From: Petrolisthes cinctipes | Lineage: Eukaryota; Arthropoda; Malacostraca; Decapoda; Porcellanidae | Length of the DNA: 64,000 nucleotides | Assembly: GCA_033782935.1 (NCBI GenBank) | Contig: JAWQEG010001330.1 | Location: 256,501 to 320,500, forward strand | Reading direction: 5' to 3' | Shown: positions 34,901 to 45,459 of the stretch, in pieces | Position numbering within the stretch: position 1 is the stretch's first letter | Layout of the letters: each line of letters opens with the position of its first letter | Made by a program: the position numbers and the translations under genes | The notes under the pieces: model-generated | What the model was told of the DNA's origin: nothing | Databases searched by the model: none | Seen by the model: the letters and a program-made list of their open reading frames with translations, nothing else

Positions 34901-37900
34901 TGAACTTTCTGCCAGCTTGTATGCTCCACTCAGCACCAAGGCTGTCAAAAGACATGGGCAAACCAGACATTAGTGACTGAAAATCCTTCGGCAGAATAAT
35001 CCTAATTGACAGCAAAGAACCATCAAGAATCTTGTGCATCATCATTTCCAGACTTTGCCTTACCAATTAAGCAATATAAATATTTTTGCTTCAGGCCTGC
35101 AGCAACCTGGGGGCTCAAGGCCATAAACAAAATCTTGAAAAATCAAAACAAGAGTTTACAGAAAGTGTGTGAAAAATTATAATTTTATAAAGTCTGAGGA
35201 AATTCGAAATGAGAAATTTTTGAAATTGGAAAGTATAGATTTATGGGATTTTGGGACACCCAAACCATTTCCAGCTTAGGAGTTAGGTCCCTCCCATATT
35301 TCTGATACCAAATTACCACTAACTAGAACATATGATTTATGTTACAATGCTCAAGTAAACAGGCTCCTAGAGTTTTGATATTTGAATGAGGGTTGGGAGA
35401 GGGAAGGACACTGAGCCATAGCATCTTTCTATCAACTAGGAAGTACTTTTAGTGCTCTCACCTGTTATTGAAAGGCCACCCTCAAACTGCAACATGCGGC
35501 CATCCACCTCATCTGCCTGCACCACTGCATCTTCAATTCTCTCAAAAATGCTGCCCACCTCTCCTTTCAGTTGAGCACCAACATGGAATGCATACCCAAG
35601 GCTGAAATCCATGTCATATAATTATTATACGTCAGTATATAAAATATAATATTGTTTACTGTTATCGAGTTCCTTCACATAGGGGAACCACAGTGCCTCA
35701 GTGGTTAATGTCTCCTGTAACTTGGGTAAAACTTGGTTGTAGTCATGTATATTTGTGGAAGGAAGCTTAGAATTTTGTGAGCTTGAAACAGGGAGCAAAT
35801 TTGTTTGACCATATTATTTATTATTCCACCCCTAGGCAAGGTGTAACCCACCCAAGCAAGAAAGGAAATTGGTTTCAGTCTAGGCAGGCTGAGTAAACTA
35901 ACCTGAGCACACTGTCATCTTTTTTTAGTGCAAGTTGTGTGGCACGGAGGACCTTTGCCGTGTCCAAGGCCACACCTAGGTTTGTAGCAGCAGTGACAGC
36001 ATGGTACAGCTCCTGTGATGATGCTCCCTCACGAATAGCTTCGCTCACAGCCTGCCAATACCATACATCACAGTTTACTGATACATTACTCTTTCTATTT
36101 AGAAGACAAATTCTTAATTTACTGAATAAGAAAAAAACTGTGAAATTACACAACTACTTACAGGACATTGATTTACAACCCAACAGGAACAACAAAACCA
36201 TTCAGTTGTACCAATTTGAAGCATCTATTTTTTTAATTTTTTTTTCATATGCCCTATGCCAGTATCATACAAACACAACAAGTGTACGGTCCCGGGTACT
36301 TTAATCTCCATCCTTTACAATAGGTCTCAGGACAACCAACTACTGTATATCAGAGTAATTTCAACCATTTCTCTTGGAAGTACTATATCAAACAAAGCCA
36401 TCCTACACTAACCTGTATGGCTGCTGCTGAAGCTTCTATGGGGCATCCCAAAGCCTTGCCTGCTGAAGATGCTAGAAAGAGTGTCTCCACTGTTGCACCA
36501 TCACCAGCAGAGCTCTTGATGAAGTTACACACACCCTACAAAAAAGAATTCTGACTCAGATAGGAATGTAAATACAAAAAGTTACACATAGAAAAGCAAA
36601 TACATAAAAGTGAAGAAACTCAATCCTTTGAATGTCAAATTTATTTCTTATACAATTCTGCAAGTTATTTTGACTAATTTCATAAGAGTATTACTCCAAA
36701 ATGGGGGAATGAAGAGTCTGGTAAATTTTTCAAATACCGTACCAATTATAATTAAAGTATACACCGTTAGTACAGTACTCTACTTTAAGCAGGATATTAT
36801 ACAGTACTGTGTAGAGTGTACTCTGCTACCCACCTGAACATTGGGTATCACTTGTCCAAGGTGTTTGTAGCCAGCTGAGGCATACAGAACCTGTGCCAAA
36901 TCTGATAGAGACCAGGCTGGTTCCAACACCAACTTGAGACGCTCTTTGTCCCCTGGTGTCAAATATGTGGAGGGGGACAAGGCTGAGCACACACCCAGCA
37001 GGGCTAGTATCACCAATACCCCTAGAAAAAGAAACAAATTATAATAATACACGAACATACAACTCAACCCACTCATACTACCATGTTGTGTGACCAGAGT
37101 CACCAGACTGGGATGAACTTGTATCTTTTTCTACTTTACACCCACCCTCAAAGCACACTTTGACTATGTAATAAAAATATACCACGTACAAACATGACTC
37201 ATAACATATTTAAGAAAAAAGGTAAGAGTATATGTGGAACAATAGTATACATTTGTATCCTGGCATGTAAAACTATCCTCACATTTCATATTCAGGGCTT
37301 CATCATCACTAGATATAAAAAAACTTGCTTGCAATGCATTTTGAAAAGAGCAGTTAAGATACTTTTGCAGTATGGGGATATTTAATTAACTTTCAAATGT
37401 CAAACCTTACTGAACCTCATAGTCTTCACCTACTTCGGATATCTTCATTTTCTCTCACTCACAGACAAAAGTTTATTCAGTCAAGTGATTACCATGCAGA
37501 ATATAATATAATATGTGAAATAGGTACGAGGCCATAAAGGACATGTGGCTCTAAGAAGGTTCAATAATACAGACATATATACCGCATATATATATATATA
37601 TAACCATGAATACGTATGTAACAAATAACAAATACATATCAAAGAGGCAAGTATAGACATATAATACACTAGGACAAATACAAACATGGATGAAAATTAC
37701 ATATATATTTTTATACTAGTGGTGGCGGAGGGATGAAGGAAACCAATATGAAGGTTGGATAAAAATTACATATATATTTTAATACTAGAGGTGGTGGAGG
37801 TGGTGATGGATGGATGAAAACATATATATTTTGACATTAGTAGTGGTGGTGGTGGAGGGATGAAGACATATAGGTATATTTTGACACGAGTGGTGGTGGT

Positions 37901-38137
37901 GATGAAGACAACCAATCAGATGAAGGTTGCGTGGCCCTCTCAGCCAATCAGAGCCACAGCTGCCGGCGTTGGTGTAAACAAACCTACACACACTCAGTTT
38001 TATCCTATTTATACGAATTTATACACGGCTAAATGGTCACATATAGCATAGAAATGTTTCCTACTATCCTCCACAAAGTAATAACTATGATACCATTGAT
38101 ATACACCACTTAATTCCATGTTCTTACCTCGACCCAT
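28873..38137 (-). CDS. RPN2: RPN2 (ribophorin II), oligosaccharyltransferase subunit
   Basis: Coding exons on the minus strand: 38,137-38,128; 37,021-36,834; 36,535-36,413; 36,051-35,903; 35,601-35,462; 34,941-34,770; 33,784-33,715; 33,224-33,097; 32,958-32,755; 32,519-32,315; 32,026-31,850; 31,707-31,594; 31,209-31,134; 30,125-29,990; optional 28,945-28,873. All phases match. The product is 654 residues with the last exon, or 631 if exon 14 reads through to TAA at 29,988-29,986; human RPN2 has 631. Residues 1-17 form a signal peptide (VLVILALLGVCSA). A lumenal domain follows, with NPTLWHLADISLTFPDSS near its end. Hydrophobic membrane segments lie in exons 12-14. The protein is a subunit of the ER complex that N-glycosylates nascent proteins. 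Exon 11 ends in a GC donor. Introns hold a piggyBac-type MITE and other repeats. Confidence 0.95.
29555..29794. mobile_element. piggyBac-type MITE in RPN2 terminal intron
   Basis: TTAA at 29,551-29,554 and 29,795-29,798 flank perfect inverted ends CCCCTAAGAAC / GTTCTTAGGGG. TTAA target duplications with CCC-starting termini are typical of piggyBac. The 240-bp element is non-coding. Confidence 0.8.
30880..30945 (+). mobile_element. 3' end fragment of the Jockey-like LINE
   Basis: The stretch CTGCTCGGCCAGACAGC followed by AACTTCAACAACAACA matches the 3' end of the LINE at 54,295-54,340. Only about 60 bp are present, a heavily 5'-truncated copy in RPN2 intron 13. Confidence 0.75.
34289..34655 (-). 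mobile_element. Short retroposon ending in (CAA)n, copy in RPN2 intron 6
   Basis: This sequence matches 60,081-60,440 closely (GTTCTCCCGGGGCAGAATG, GGGCTACCGAAGCACATCCC). On the minus strand both copies end in AACAACAAC repeats, pointing to a retroposed SINE or LINE 3' segment. No coding region is evident. Confidence 0.75.
37720..37905. repeat. GGTGGTGG-rich simple repeat in RPN2 intron 1
   Basis: Several imperfect blocks of TAGTGGTGGTGG plus GGATGAAGAC and ACATATATATTTT alternate here. A TATATATA run lies at about 37,590-37,602. Confidence 0.6.
37912..37948 (-). promoter_or_regulatory. Two inverted CCAAT boxes in RPN2 intron 1
   Basis: CCAATCAGA lies at 37,912 and CCAATCAGAG at 37,944, 32 bp apart; on the minus strand they read CTGATTGG. 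The pair resembles an NF-Y site pair. It lies about 200 bp downstream of the RPN2 start codon, inside intron 1, so it could be an internal enhancer or promoter, or chance. Confidence 0.35.
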
Positions 38138-38467
38138 GGCTTGTATTCTCAGCTATGGAAGTGTCAACACTCAACACAAGCTGGAAAGGGATTATGAATG
38201 TACAATTTACACACATCAAACTTAGATTAAAATTTCTTACACATTTATATTGTATTAAATTCGAATATTTTTACAGGTATGAATAATATAGTTATATAAC
38301 GTGGGACACTATTGTAGGGTAAATTATACTTAATTATAAGGGACCAATGTACACTTTGCGTGATACACGTAATTATTTTAATGAAATGGTTAGTAGTTAT
38401 CTTTAGAACTTCGACAGTCTGACACTGGTTTAATGACAGTAGCTGAGCAGTATAACAACAGTATATT

Positions 38468-38640
38468 AGGGGGGTGCTGATGGTGTAACGGTTAGCACAC
38501 TCGCCCAGCACGCGAGAGATCCCGGGCTCAATTCCTGGGTCAGTGGAATTGTTGGACAACTTTCCCAGCCCCCTATGTCCCTGTTCACCTAGCAGTAAAT
38601 AGGTACCCGGCTGTAAGAGCAAGGATAGCATGCTACCTTG
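38468..38640 (+). mobile_element. tRNA-derived SINE
   Basis: The head contains TGGTGTAACGGTTAGCAC (box A) and GGGCTCAATTCC (box B) with tRNA spacing. The body reads CCTATGTCCCTGTTCACCTA and GCAGTAAATAGGTACC. The head lacks pairing needed for a working tRNA. It lies about 330 bp upstream of the RPN2 start codon. Confidence 0.75.
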
Positions 38641-38925
38641 TAGGCTGGGGGAAGATGTGTTGATGTAAACTACCCAGCAACACACTGGTGAGGGGAAGAT
38701 CCGAAGATGTGTTGAAACTACCCAGCAACACACTGGTGAGGGGAAGATGTGTTGAAGTAAACTACCCAGCAACACACTGGTGAGGGGAAGATGTGTTGAA
38801 GTAAACTACCCAGCAACACACTGGTGAGGGGAAAATGTGTTGAAGTAAACTACCCAGCACACACTGGTGAGGTGAGGGGAAGATGTGTTGATGTAAACTA
38901 CCCAGCAACACACTGGTGAGGGTTG
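38641..38925. repeat. 44-bp minisatellite grown from the SINE tail
   Basis: About six copies of a 44-bp unit (GGGGAAGATGTGTTGAAGTA, then AACTACCCAGCAACACACTG, then GTGA), some with small deletions. The first copy is continuous with the SINE body, so the array arose by expansion of the SINE 3' end. Confidence 0.9.
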
Positions 38926-38929
38926 GTTC

Positions 38930-39800
38930 TATCCAGAAATGAGGAATCTGGCATTCTCTACTACACCCTGGCCTGTTCTGTCTGTCTCTCTTACTATTTC
39001 TCATTCCTTCTGGGTAGCCAACGAGATCGCCTGATTGGGTGGCACAATAAGGAAGACTACAGACAGTGGGAATGTTGGCCCGGGGGTTCATGCCCGTAAG
39101 CCAGCAGTCCCCTCGTCTGTTGTCTTCGAAGAAACAGATCTCACTATCACCCTGACTCCCATTTGGGGGTCCGAGCATCTGCGCGGCTATTGAGACCACG
39201 TAGGAGGATCCATTGCGGTTAATCGTGATGGTTTTCCTTGTTTTTTTGATGACTGCGAACAGGCCCTCGTATGGAGGTTGTAATGGACGTGTGCGAGTGT
39301 GCGTGCATGTGTGCACGGGCGTGTTGCTGCAGTGCCAATGAAAGTCGAGTCCCTGAGCTTACAATTTTTAATGTCGACAACAAGGTCGAAGTTTGTCAAA
39401 AAAATCGGTGCCCTAAATGGCTTGTGCGACTGCTCCGATAGAAGGTCCACTCAAAGCAATGACAGAGGTTGAATCCCAGTTGCAGTGTTTGCTATTTGTA
39501 AACCAGTATCTGGGTCCCATTGGCAGCTTAGAGGTGAGTGATTGGTGGCAATGACTTGTGGCATGCCTGCACTGGTAAGACGCTTACTTCAGCTCCGGTG
39601 GCAGGAGGGCAGTTGCGTGGCTAAATTTTGTGAGACTAGGTTTGATGCCACTTGCTTTGAAGTTGCTCTCAAGTATTGAGAACCACATGGTCGTGAGTGC
39701 AGAATGTAGGGGCTTTGAAGGCCACTTAGGCTACATTGTCGTCGTTATTTGCCATCGGGGTCACCAATTGTAACAGGTAGTTACGATGTTAGTGAAGATG
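38930..39800 (-). mobile_element. Internally deleted Ty3/gypsy fragment
   Basis: On the minus strand 39,450-39,340 contains LTNFDLVVDIKNCKL, resembling the end of a Ty3/gypsy protease. At 39,285-39,190 PPYEGLFAVIKKTRKTITIN resembles the chromo-like C terminus of pol. The two are nearly adjacent, so most of pol is deleted. TTGGTGACCCCGAT near 39,765 on the same strand could be a primer-binding site next to an LTR end (TGTTACA). It is unrelated in detail to the element at 1-7,239. Confidence 0.5.
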
Positions 39801-39842
39801 TTATCTTCACTTAGGGTTAATGGCAAATAAATTTGTGTTGAT

Positions 39843-39862
39843 CTAGTCTAGTCTAGTCTATT
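39843..39862. repeat. (TCTAG)n short run
   Basis: About four tandem TCTAG/TAGTC units. Confidence 0.8.
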
Positions 39863-42800
39863 TATTTCTTCAGGTTTTACATTGCATATAAAGTTCTATA
39901 ACTAACCTGGAATATGCTCAACCATATACATAAAGGTTCCCTTCTACAAGTCAAATATTATACTGAAGCTGTTTATGAATGTTAGTATGACTGTATGAGT
40001 AAGGTTATGGTTTACAAGAAAAGCAATGTTCCAGTGGTGGGAGTAATCCCTACCTATTCATTATGGAGCAAATTTGGGTTACTCATTAATTATAAAGGGG
40101 AAGAAAGAAGACTGTACTATGCCACTAGGGAGAAGGGGACATAGAGGAGAAACAAAAAGTATGAAGGAAATAAAAGTTAAGGAGGGACAGCTGAAAAGAT
40201 TAAAGGGATGGACAGGTCCTAAGGGGTGCCCAAACCCTTACTGTATTGCTCACAGGCAATTCTCCCATATAAGGGGCCCAATATGATGAACCCAAGTTTC
40301 CAAGGGAACATTTTGTGCCCACCAAATTGCACTGAAGTAGTACCAGTATATCATTGCTTTCTTATGCCTGAATCCTACATATATTTTACTTGAAAATATA
40401 TATATAATGAGTTTGAAAATACTGTAAATGTGGTACTGTTTCTGGTTTTCTTCCCCTTCCAGGAGGATGTCAAATAACCAATTGAATGGATATAGTAATT
40501 CTATAAAAGTCAGCTTATACTTCCATGATTTGTAAAGACCTGTGACAGAAAAAGATTTATTTATTAAATAAACAATAAAATTACAGAATAATACCATATC
40601 AGTAAAAAGGAGAAACAGGTAAAGTTATCAAAGTTATCCTATTGCAATAAAATAAATGAAACTTCTGTTAATGGCCTATATTCAAGAATTCAAGAACATT
40701 ATGATGAAGTGATCAGGTTACACAGTCTGTGTATTTTACCATCTACTTTAATACTGTACTAAATATTATTTGTCGCTAATCATTATGAAAAAAAAAATAC
40801 TACAATACAATGAAAATATTTTATGGTACTTTCATTTTTTAACAAGTATGATCACCAGCTTACAAAGATCTACATAATGTTACAGCTGCTCTTGAATATG
40901 GCTCAACATAACATAAAATAATTTAGAAAAACATTAAATCCCTTCCTCCCACATACTGTACTTTGGAGTTTTGACTTTAAATTTCGGAAATTTCTGAGTG
41001 TTCAGGTTACAGTTCATTACCAATATTTTTAATAAATGTTACAAGAAAAATCCTTAGAATAAAATAAACTAAAAAATATGACATGTCTGTAGTAGGCTAA
41101 ACTGGAGGGAATATTAAGCTGGTGTTTACTGCAACCACAATACATATCATTATAGGTTTTCAATAAAATAAATACTGTACACAATTATATTATGGCACTA
41201 CTGCTTATAAAAGTTAATGGACTTTTTACAGGCAGTTCCACCCCTTCTCCACTGCTTTCACCAATTAATTGTATTATTAGTGCCATCTGGCCTTCATTTT
41301 CTTGCATTGGAACTTCTTTCACTCAGTGTAAAAAAAAACAGCTTTAGGGTAAAACCTGAGCCAGACAAGGGAAGGGGGGCTGACATGAGAAGATACACAA
41401 ACTTTTATAAATGATGCCATAGCTTGATCTACAGAACTAATTTGAATTAACAATATAGATTTTTTACATTTCTGTGAAAGAATATACTGTATTGCATTAA
41501 CAAAATCAGTGTCTCAAAGTATTTGGTATGGTCTAATGATCATAACCAAAATTAATGTAAGTAACCTCTAAAACAAAATAAGACTTAGTTCAGACTTGTA
41601 AACTGGTCAGCACAACGAAACAACCTACAATCAGACAGAATTTTCTTAATTTTGTAGGACCCAATTTCCATAATGTACATTGTATCCATAAATTATTTGA
41701 ATAGATGGTATTGTATACAGTCTGTTTAGAAAATTTATGGACATTCTGTACTCTCAGCTAAAATTACTTGCCCATCTGGGAGAGACAAGAAGAGTTCAAG
41801 CAATCTGTCTTTTCGTACTATGAACATAGCTCTGCGTTCTTATTTGTTGTAATAATTCAGAAAGCTATCTACCCAACTTATCCATCCAGAGTGGCCAGAA
41901 ATTTAGTTCAGCAATATTTCTAACAATGCTGATGGCTGACATAGAAGATGAGATGATGGTTTGACTCTTTAGTATATTACTGTGTACTGTCCTGTACTCT
42001 TCACTGCCATAATTACAGCCCTCACCTCAGCATTACAAGTAAAAAGCTGAACATGGCTTGGATTAGGCAAGATATTTCAGGGATAGCCATAAAACAAGCA
42101 TTTTTTTAATACTGTACATATCCAGCACTAGTATATATATCCTGCTTGTATTACATGTACTATTGCAGACAATAATTTCTTTCCACTCAGGGGTGACTCA
42201 TACAGATATCTCTCCATTGTTTTCATGTACTGCTATGATGTTATTGCTTTAATTTGTGTGTGAGTGTTTGCTGGAAGTTAGATGCTGCTTCTTGATTAAT
42301 TTATAAGAAAAATATTCAGCTCACTATTAGAGAAAGGCAGTCAAATACTTACTAAAGTCACCCCTATGAGGAAAGAAACTTTTGTCCACAATAGTACACT
42401 TCTTAGTCAGATACAGACACCCACACTGACTGATATAGTAAGGGAGAGAAAGTGGAACAATTATCAGAGCCAGATTTAACTTATATTTTACAGCAGTTAC
42501 TTTATTACGAGTCACTATCCACATGAAGAGATGTGATGTAAACTGCATTCAAGGAAATACATGAAAATATTACATTCACTCCCATACTTACTCAGACTCT
42601 TTGTAACACAAGTAAACTAAACCTAAATTCCTTTGTATATTATGAACATATTCTAAAACTTATTCCTATGTATATCACAGGAAGGAACATTATAAGGCCT
42701 GGAGTACCAAGGCAAAGTAGGATCATCATATAACACAAGTTAGGGACTTAAAATGCTTGAATTAAGCTCAATAGTATATAATAGTATATTAATCCTACAA

Positions 42801-43526
42801 GTCTTAGGCGAGTCATTAATTTAAAAAACACAAACTATCAAGAATTTATCTTTCTACATATTCAGGAGTCCAGACTTAATTTTTTTCAGTGGTGTAACAA
42901 AAGTAATGAAGTTTGAAAATGCAAAAAAATTGGTGCTCCACCCTGTAAAACGAAAAAACTCTTAGGCAATCATGACCAATGTGCATACAGTATAGGTGGG
43001 CAAGTTAGACCTAGTACTGTGAGCTGCTGATTTGGAATAAACTGTCGGATGTGCTGTGTCTGGTACGGTAGTATGGATAATTCAACAATTTTTTCTTCTC
43101 TGTCAATTAATCTAAAACTAGATTGTTTACTTTATTAACCAATTTTCCATGGTTCTTTGCAGAGATCACTGAGACAGGTAACTTCGGCCATTGAATGCCA
43201 AGTTTGCTTATGTCTTTAAGAAAAAACTTTCGAATATCAGTACTGTACATTGCATTGTCAGCAATAAGGGGTTACCTTAATCATCATTAATGTGGGTGGT
43301 TATAATTATCAACCCCTTACAAAGGTCCTGGTCATCAGCAGCACAAACACAAATAAAAAACTGAGAGCTGGCACCCAGTTCCATTGAGAGGGATATGAAA
43401 GAATATCTCAAATACTTGAGCTGTAATCATATAAACAAGGGTGCTTTATGACATCGAATGTGCTTATGATCAAGTAAGAAAACTTCATTTGGAGAAACAA
43501 TTTTACAAACCTTATCTTTGACACAA

Positions 43527-43590
43527 TTAGAACCTCCATCTACTGGGTTAAGAGTTCAGTGCTCTACCCACTCAGCCACCTCCCCTCTGA
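43527..43590 (-). repeat. tRNA-Lys(CUU)-like remnant
   Basis: On the minus strand GGTGGCTGAGTGGGTAGAGC (D-arm/box A) is followed by an anticodon-like loop CTCTTAA and a weak box B GGTTCTAAT. The acceptor stem does not pair, so this is a SINE head or pseudo-tRNA and not a working tRNA. Confidence 0.5.
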
Positions 43591-45107
43591 CAGTGCTCTA
43601 TTTACATGTTATCATTCCAAGGCCTCATCAAATGCTCCTACATGTACTGTAAAAAATAATACCTACCACTCTACTATTATCTTTATGAACAAACCAGACA
43701 AAAATAAGTACAGTCTATTTCTAAATGGGATAACTCAACAAACACTTCATTATTTACAATCATTACATGACCATCAGTATTGCAAAGTACAAAACACCAC
43801 AAAAGGTATAAATTTTCCTTACCATTTCTAAAATAATAAAAATAAAAGTTAATATGCCTCTGAGCTCAAAATCCAGTGCAGCTGGTACTTATACTGTACA
43901 TGGCTATATTTTAGATACATTAAGAGCCATGGGAAAATATCCAATTTATAATAATTTTGTCCTGTTCGTGCCTGTATGTTGCGTCTTGCATAAGGCTGAC
44001 TTGCCTGGAAATACTGTTTATATAATACTAATTACAACTGTCACAACATACCGTACACGAAGATATATGAAAACAATTTCTTTCTTCAATGCAACTATAA
44101 GAAATGCAATGTAACCTAGAAATCAGTAAGTTCCAATACAGTTACACACCAAAAACAAGCATATTTGTTCTAGGTAAAGAGATATCAACATTGGTCATAA
44201 AGGAATGCATGCATGCACACATACATCCCCCCCCCCCATTCACACATATACAGTATATATACAGTATATCATGTGACCACTGAGAATCCCTTTGCTTGGT
44301 TGATCGTTTCATTGAGATGACTGTTTGGGTAAGGCATTTATTAATTAACTAGAGGTATACAAATAATTTTTTGTAACTGTACTTCAGAGGAGTTTTACAA
44401 TATTTTCTTCTAATATTCTGTACATAATACTGTACAGTTCATACAATGGTATGAAAAAAAATGAGAATTCATCATGATGTTTACACACACAAGTATAAAA
44501 ACTTGGATTCATACTGTTGTTAACCTTTAACTATCATAATGGTCAAGTTACAGTATTATACACACTGTACATTATATGTCTGTGTCATTAGTAAGAAGAC
44601 AATATACAGTACACAGGTCTTTACAAACTCCTAGAGTCAACTTCAGGTGCAAAGTTTTCCCCATTATGTTCCACTAACATTAGTACTGTACAGAAGATTT
44701 ATTCTGTAATTTATAGCTTATTAACCAAAGTAGGTACTGTACAGGTAACACCAAATCTTAATGGGAAGGGAAGGGAACCTACCAGGCTTGAGCTTTATAT
44801 TACTTGTATTGCATAATTATTTGGCATGTAAATTAGTGATACAACAGTGGGAAAACTATACACCTTTTGATATCTGTACAGTTGCAAGTAATGACACAGG
44901 GTGAAATCTGACAATAAACCCACATGATATTTATGTGTATGTACATGACTGAACCGGCTAGTTCTACGAGACATGCTGGATATCAGAGAAAATAGTTGTT
45001 GTATTCTTATTTATAGCCTAATTAATCTACAACTTATATGGGTTACTTGCTATCAGATAAATGCCAGATCTCACCATCAATTATAATTCCAGTAAATGGA
45101 ATACAGA

Positions 45108-45266
45108 GTCCAAAAAGTACACATACACTACAGGTCTGATGCCATCTGTAATGACCTGACCAGCTCCTAGTACTGTGGTAAGATATTATTATGCAGTATC
45201 CTTTGCCCCGTCTGTCATTATATCTAGGGCATACAGTACTGTACTTTATACCGGTACTTTTTGGAC
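45108..45266. repeat. Possible small inverted-repeat element
   Basis: GTCCAAAAAGTAC at 45,108-45,120 and its exact complement at 45,254-45,266 enclose about 133 bp. Arms beyond the 13 bp do not match well, and no target duplication is visible. Confidence 0.4.
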
Positions 45267-45459
45267 TTGTACACATGTTACTGTTCATAAGCAAAATACA
45301 TGAGTCAAACCTATCCAGTGTAGTAAATACTTATATTTTTAGCTAGTAATCACATGCAATTCTGTACAATACAGTATGTGACTAATTAAGCAGGTAATAA
45401 ATTTTATCCTTTACTTCCATTCAGCTGATTTAGATGACATTACTAGATTTGCAGGAACA

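Larger units (their letters stand above)
39900..45459. other. Intergenic interval without a recognisable gene
   Basis: This AT-rich stretch separates RPN2 from CCDC47. All open frames are short and none shows splice-compatible conserved protein. It holds a tRNA-like remnant (43,527-43,590), a C10 run near 44,227, a hairpin (45,108-45,266) and many TACAGTA/TACTGTA words. A block near 40,170-40,260 loosely matches one near 25,015-25,110 (AGGAGGGACAG...AAAGGG...ACCCTT...GCAAT). Confidence 0.6.

Noticed and set aside
38245..39316. Minus-strand frames of 176 and 184 residues upstream of RPN2
   Set aside because: They run through a 44-bp minisatellite, a SINE and a Ty3 fragment; the repeated CCWVV-type peptides are translated repeat DNA.
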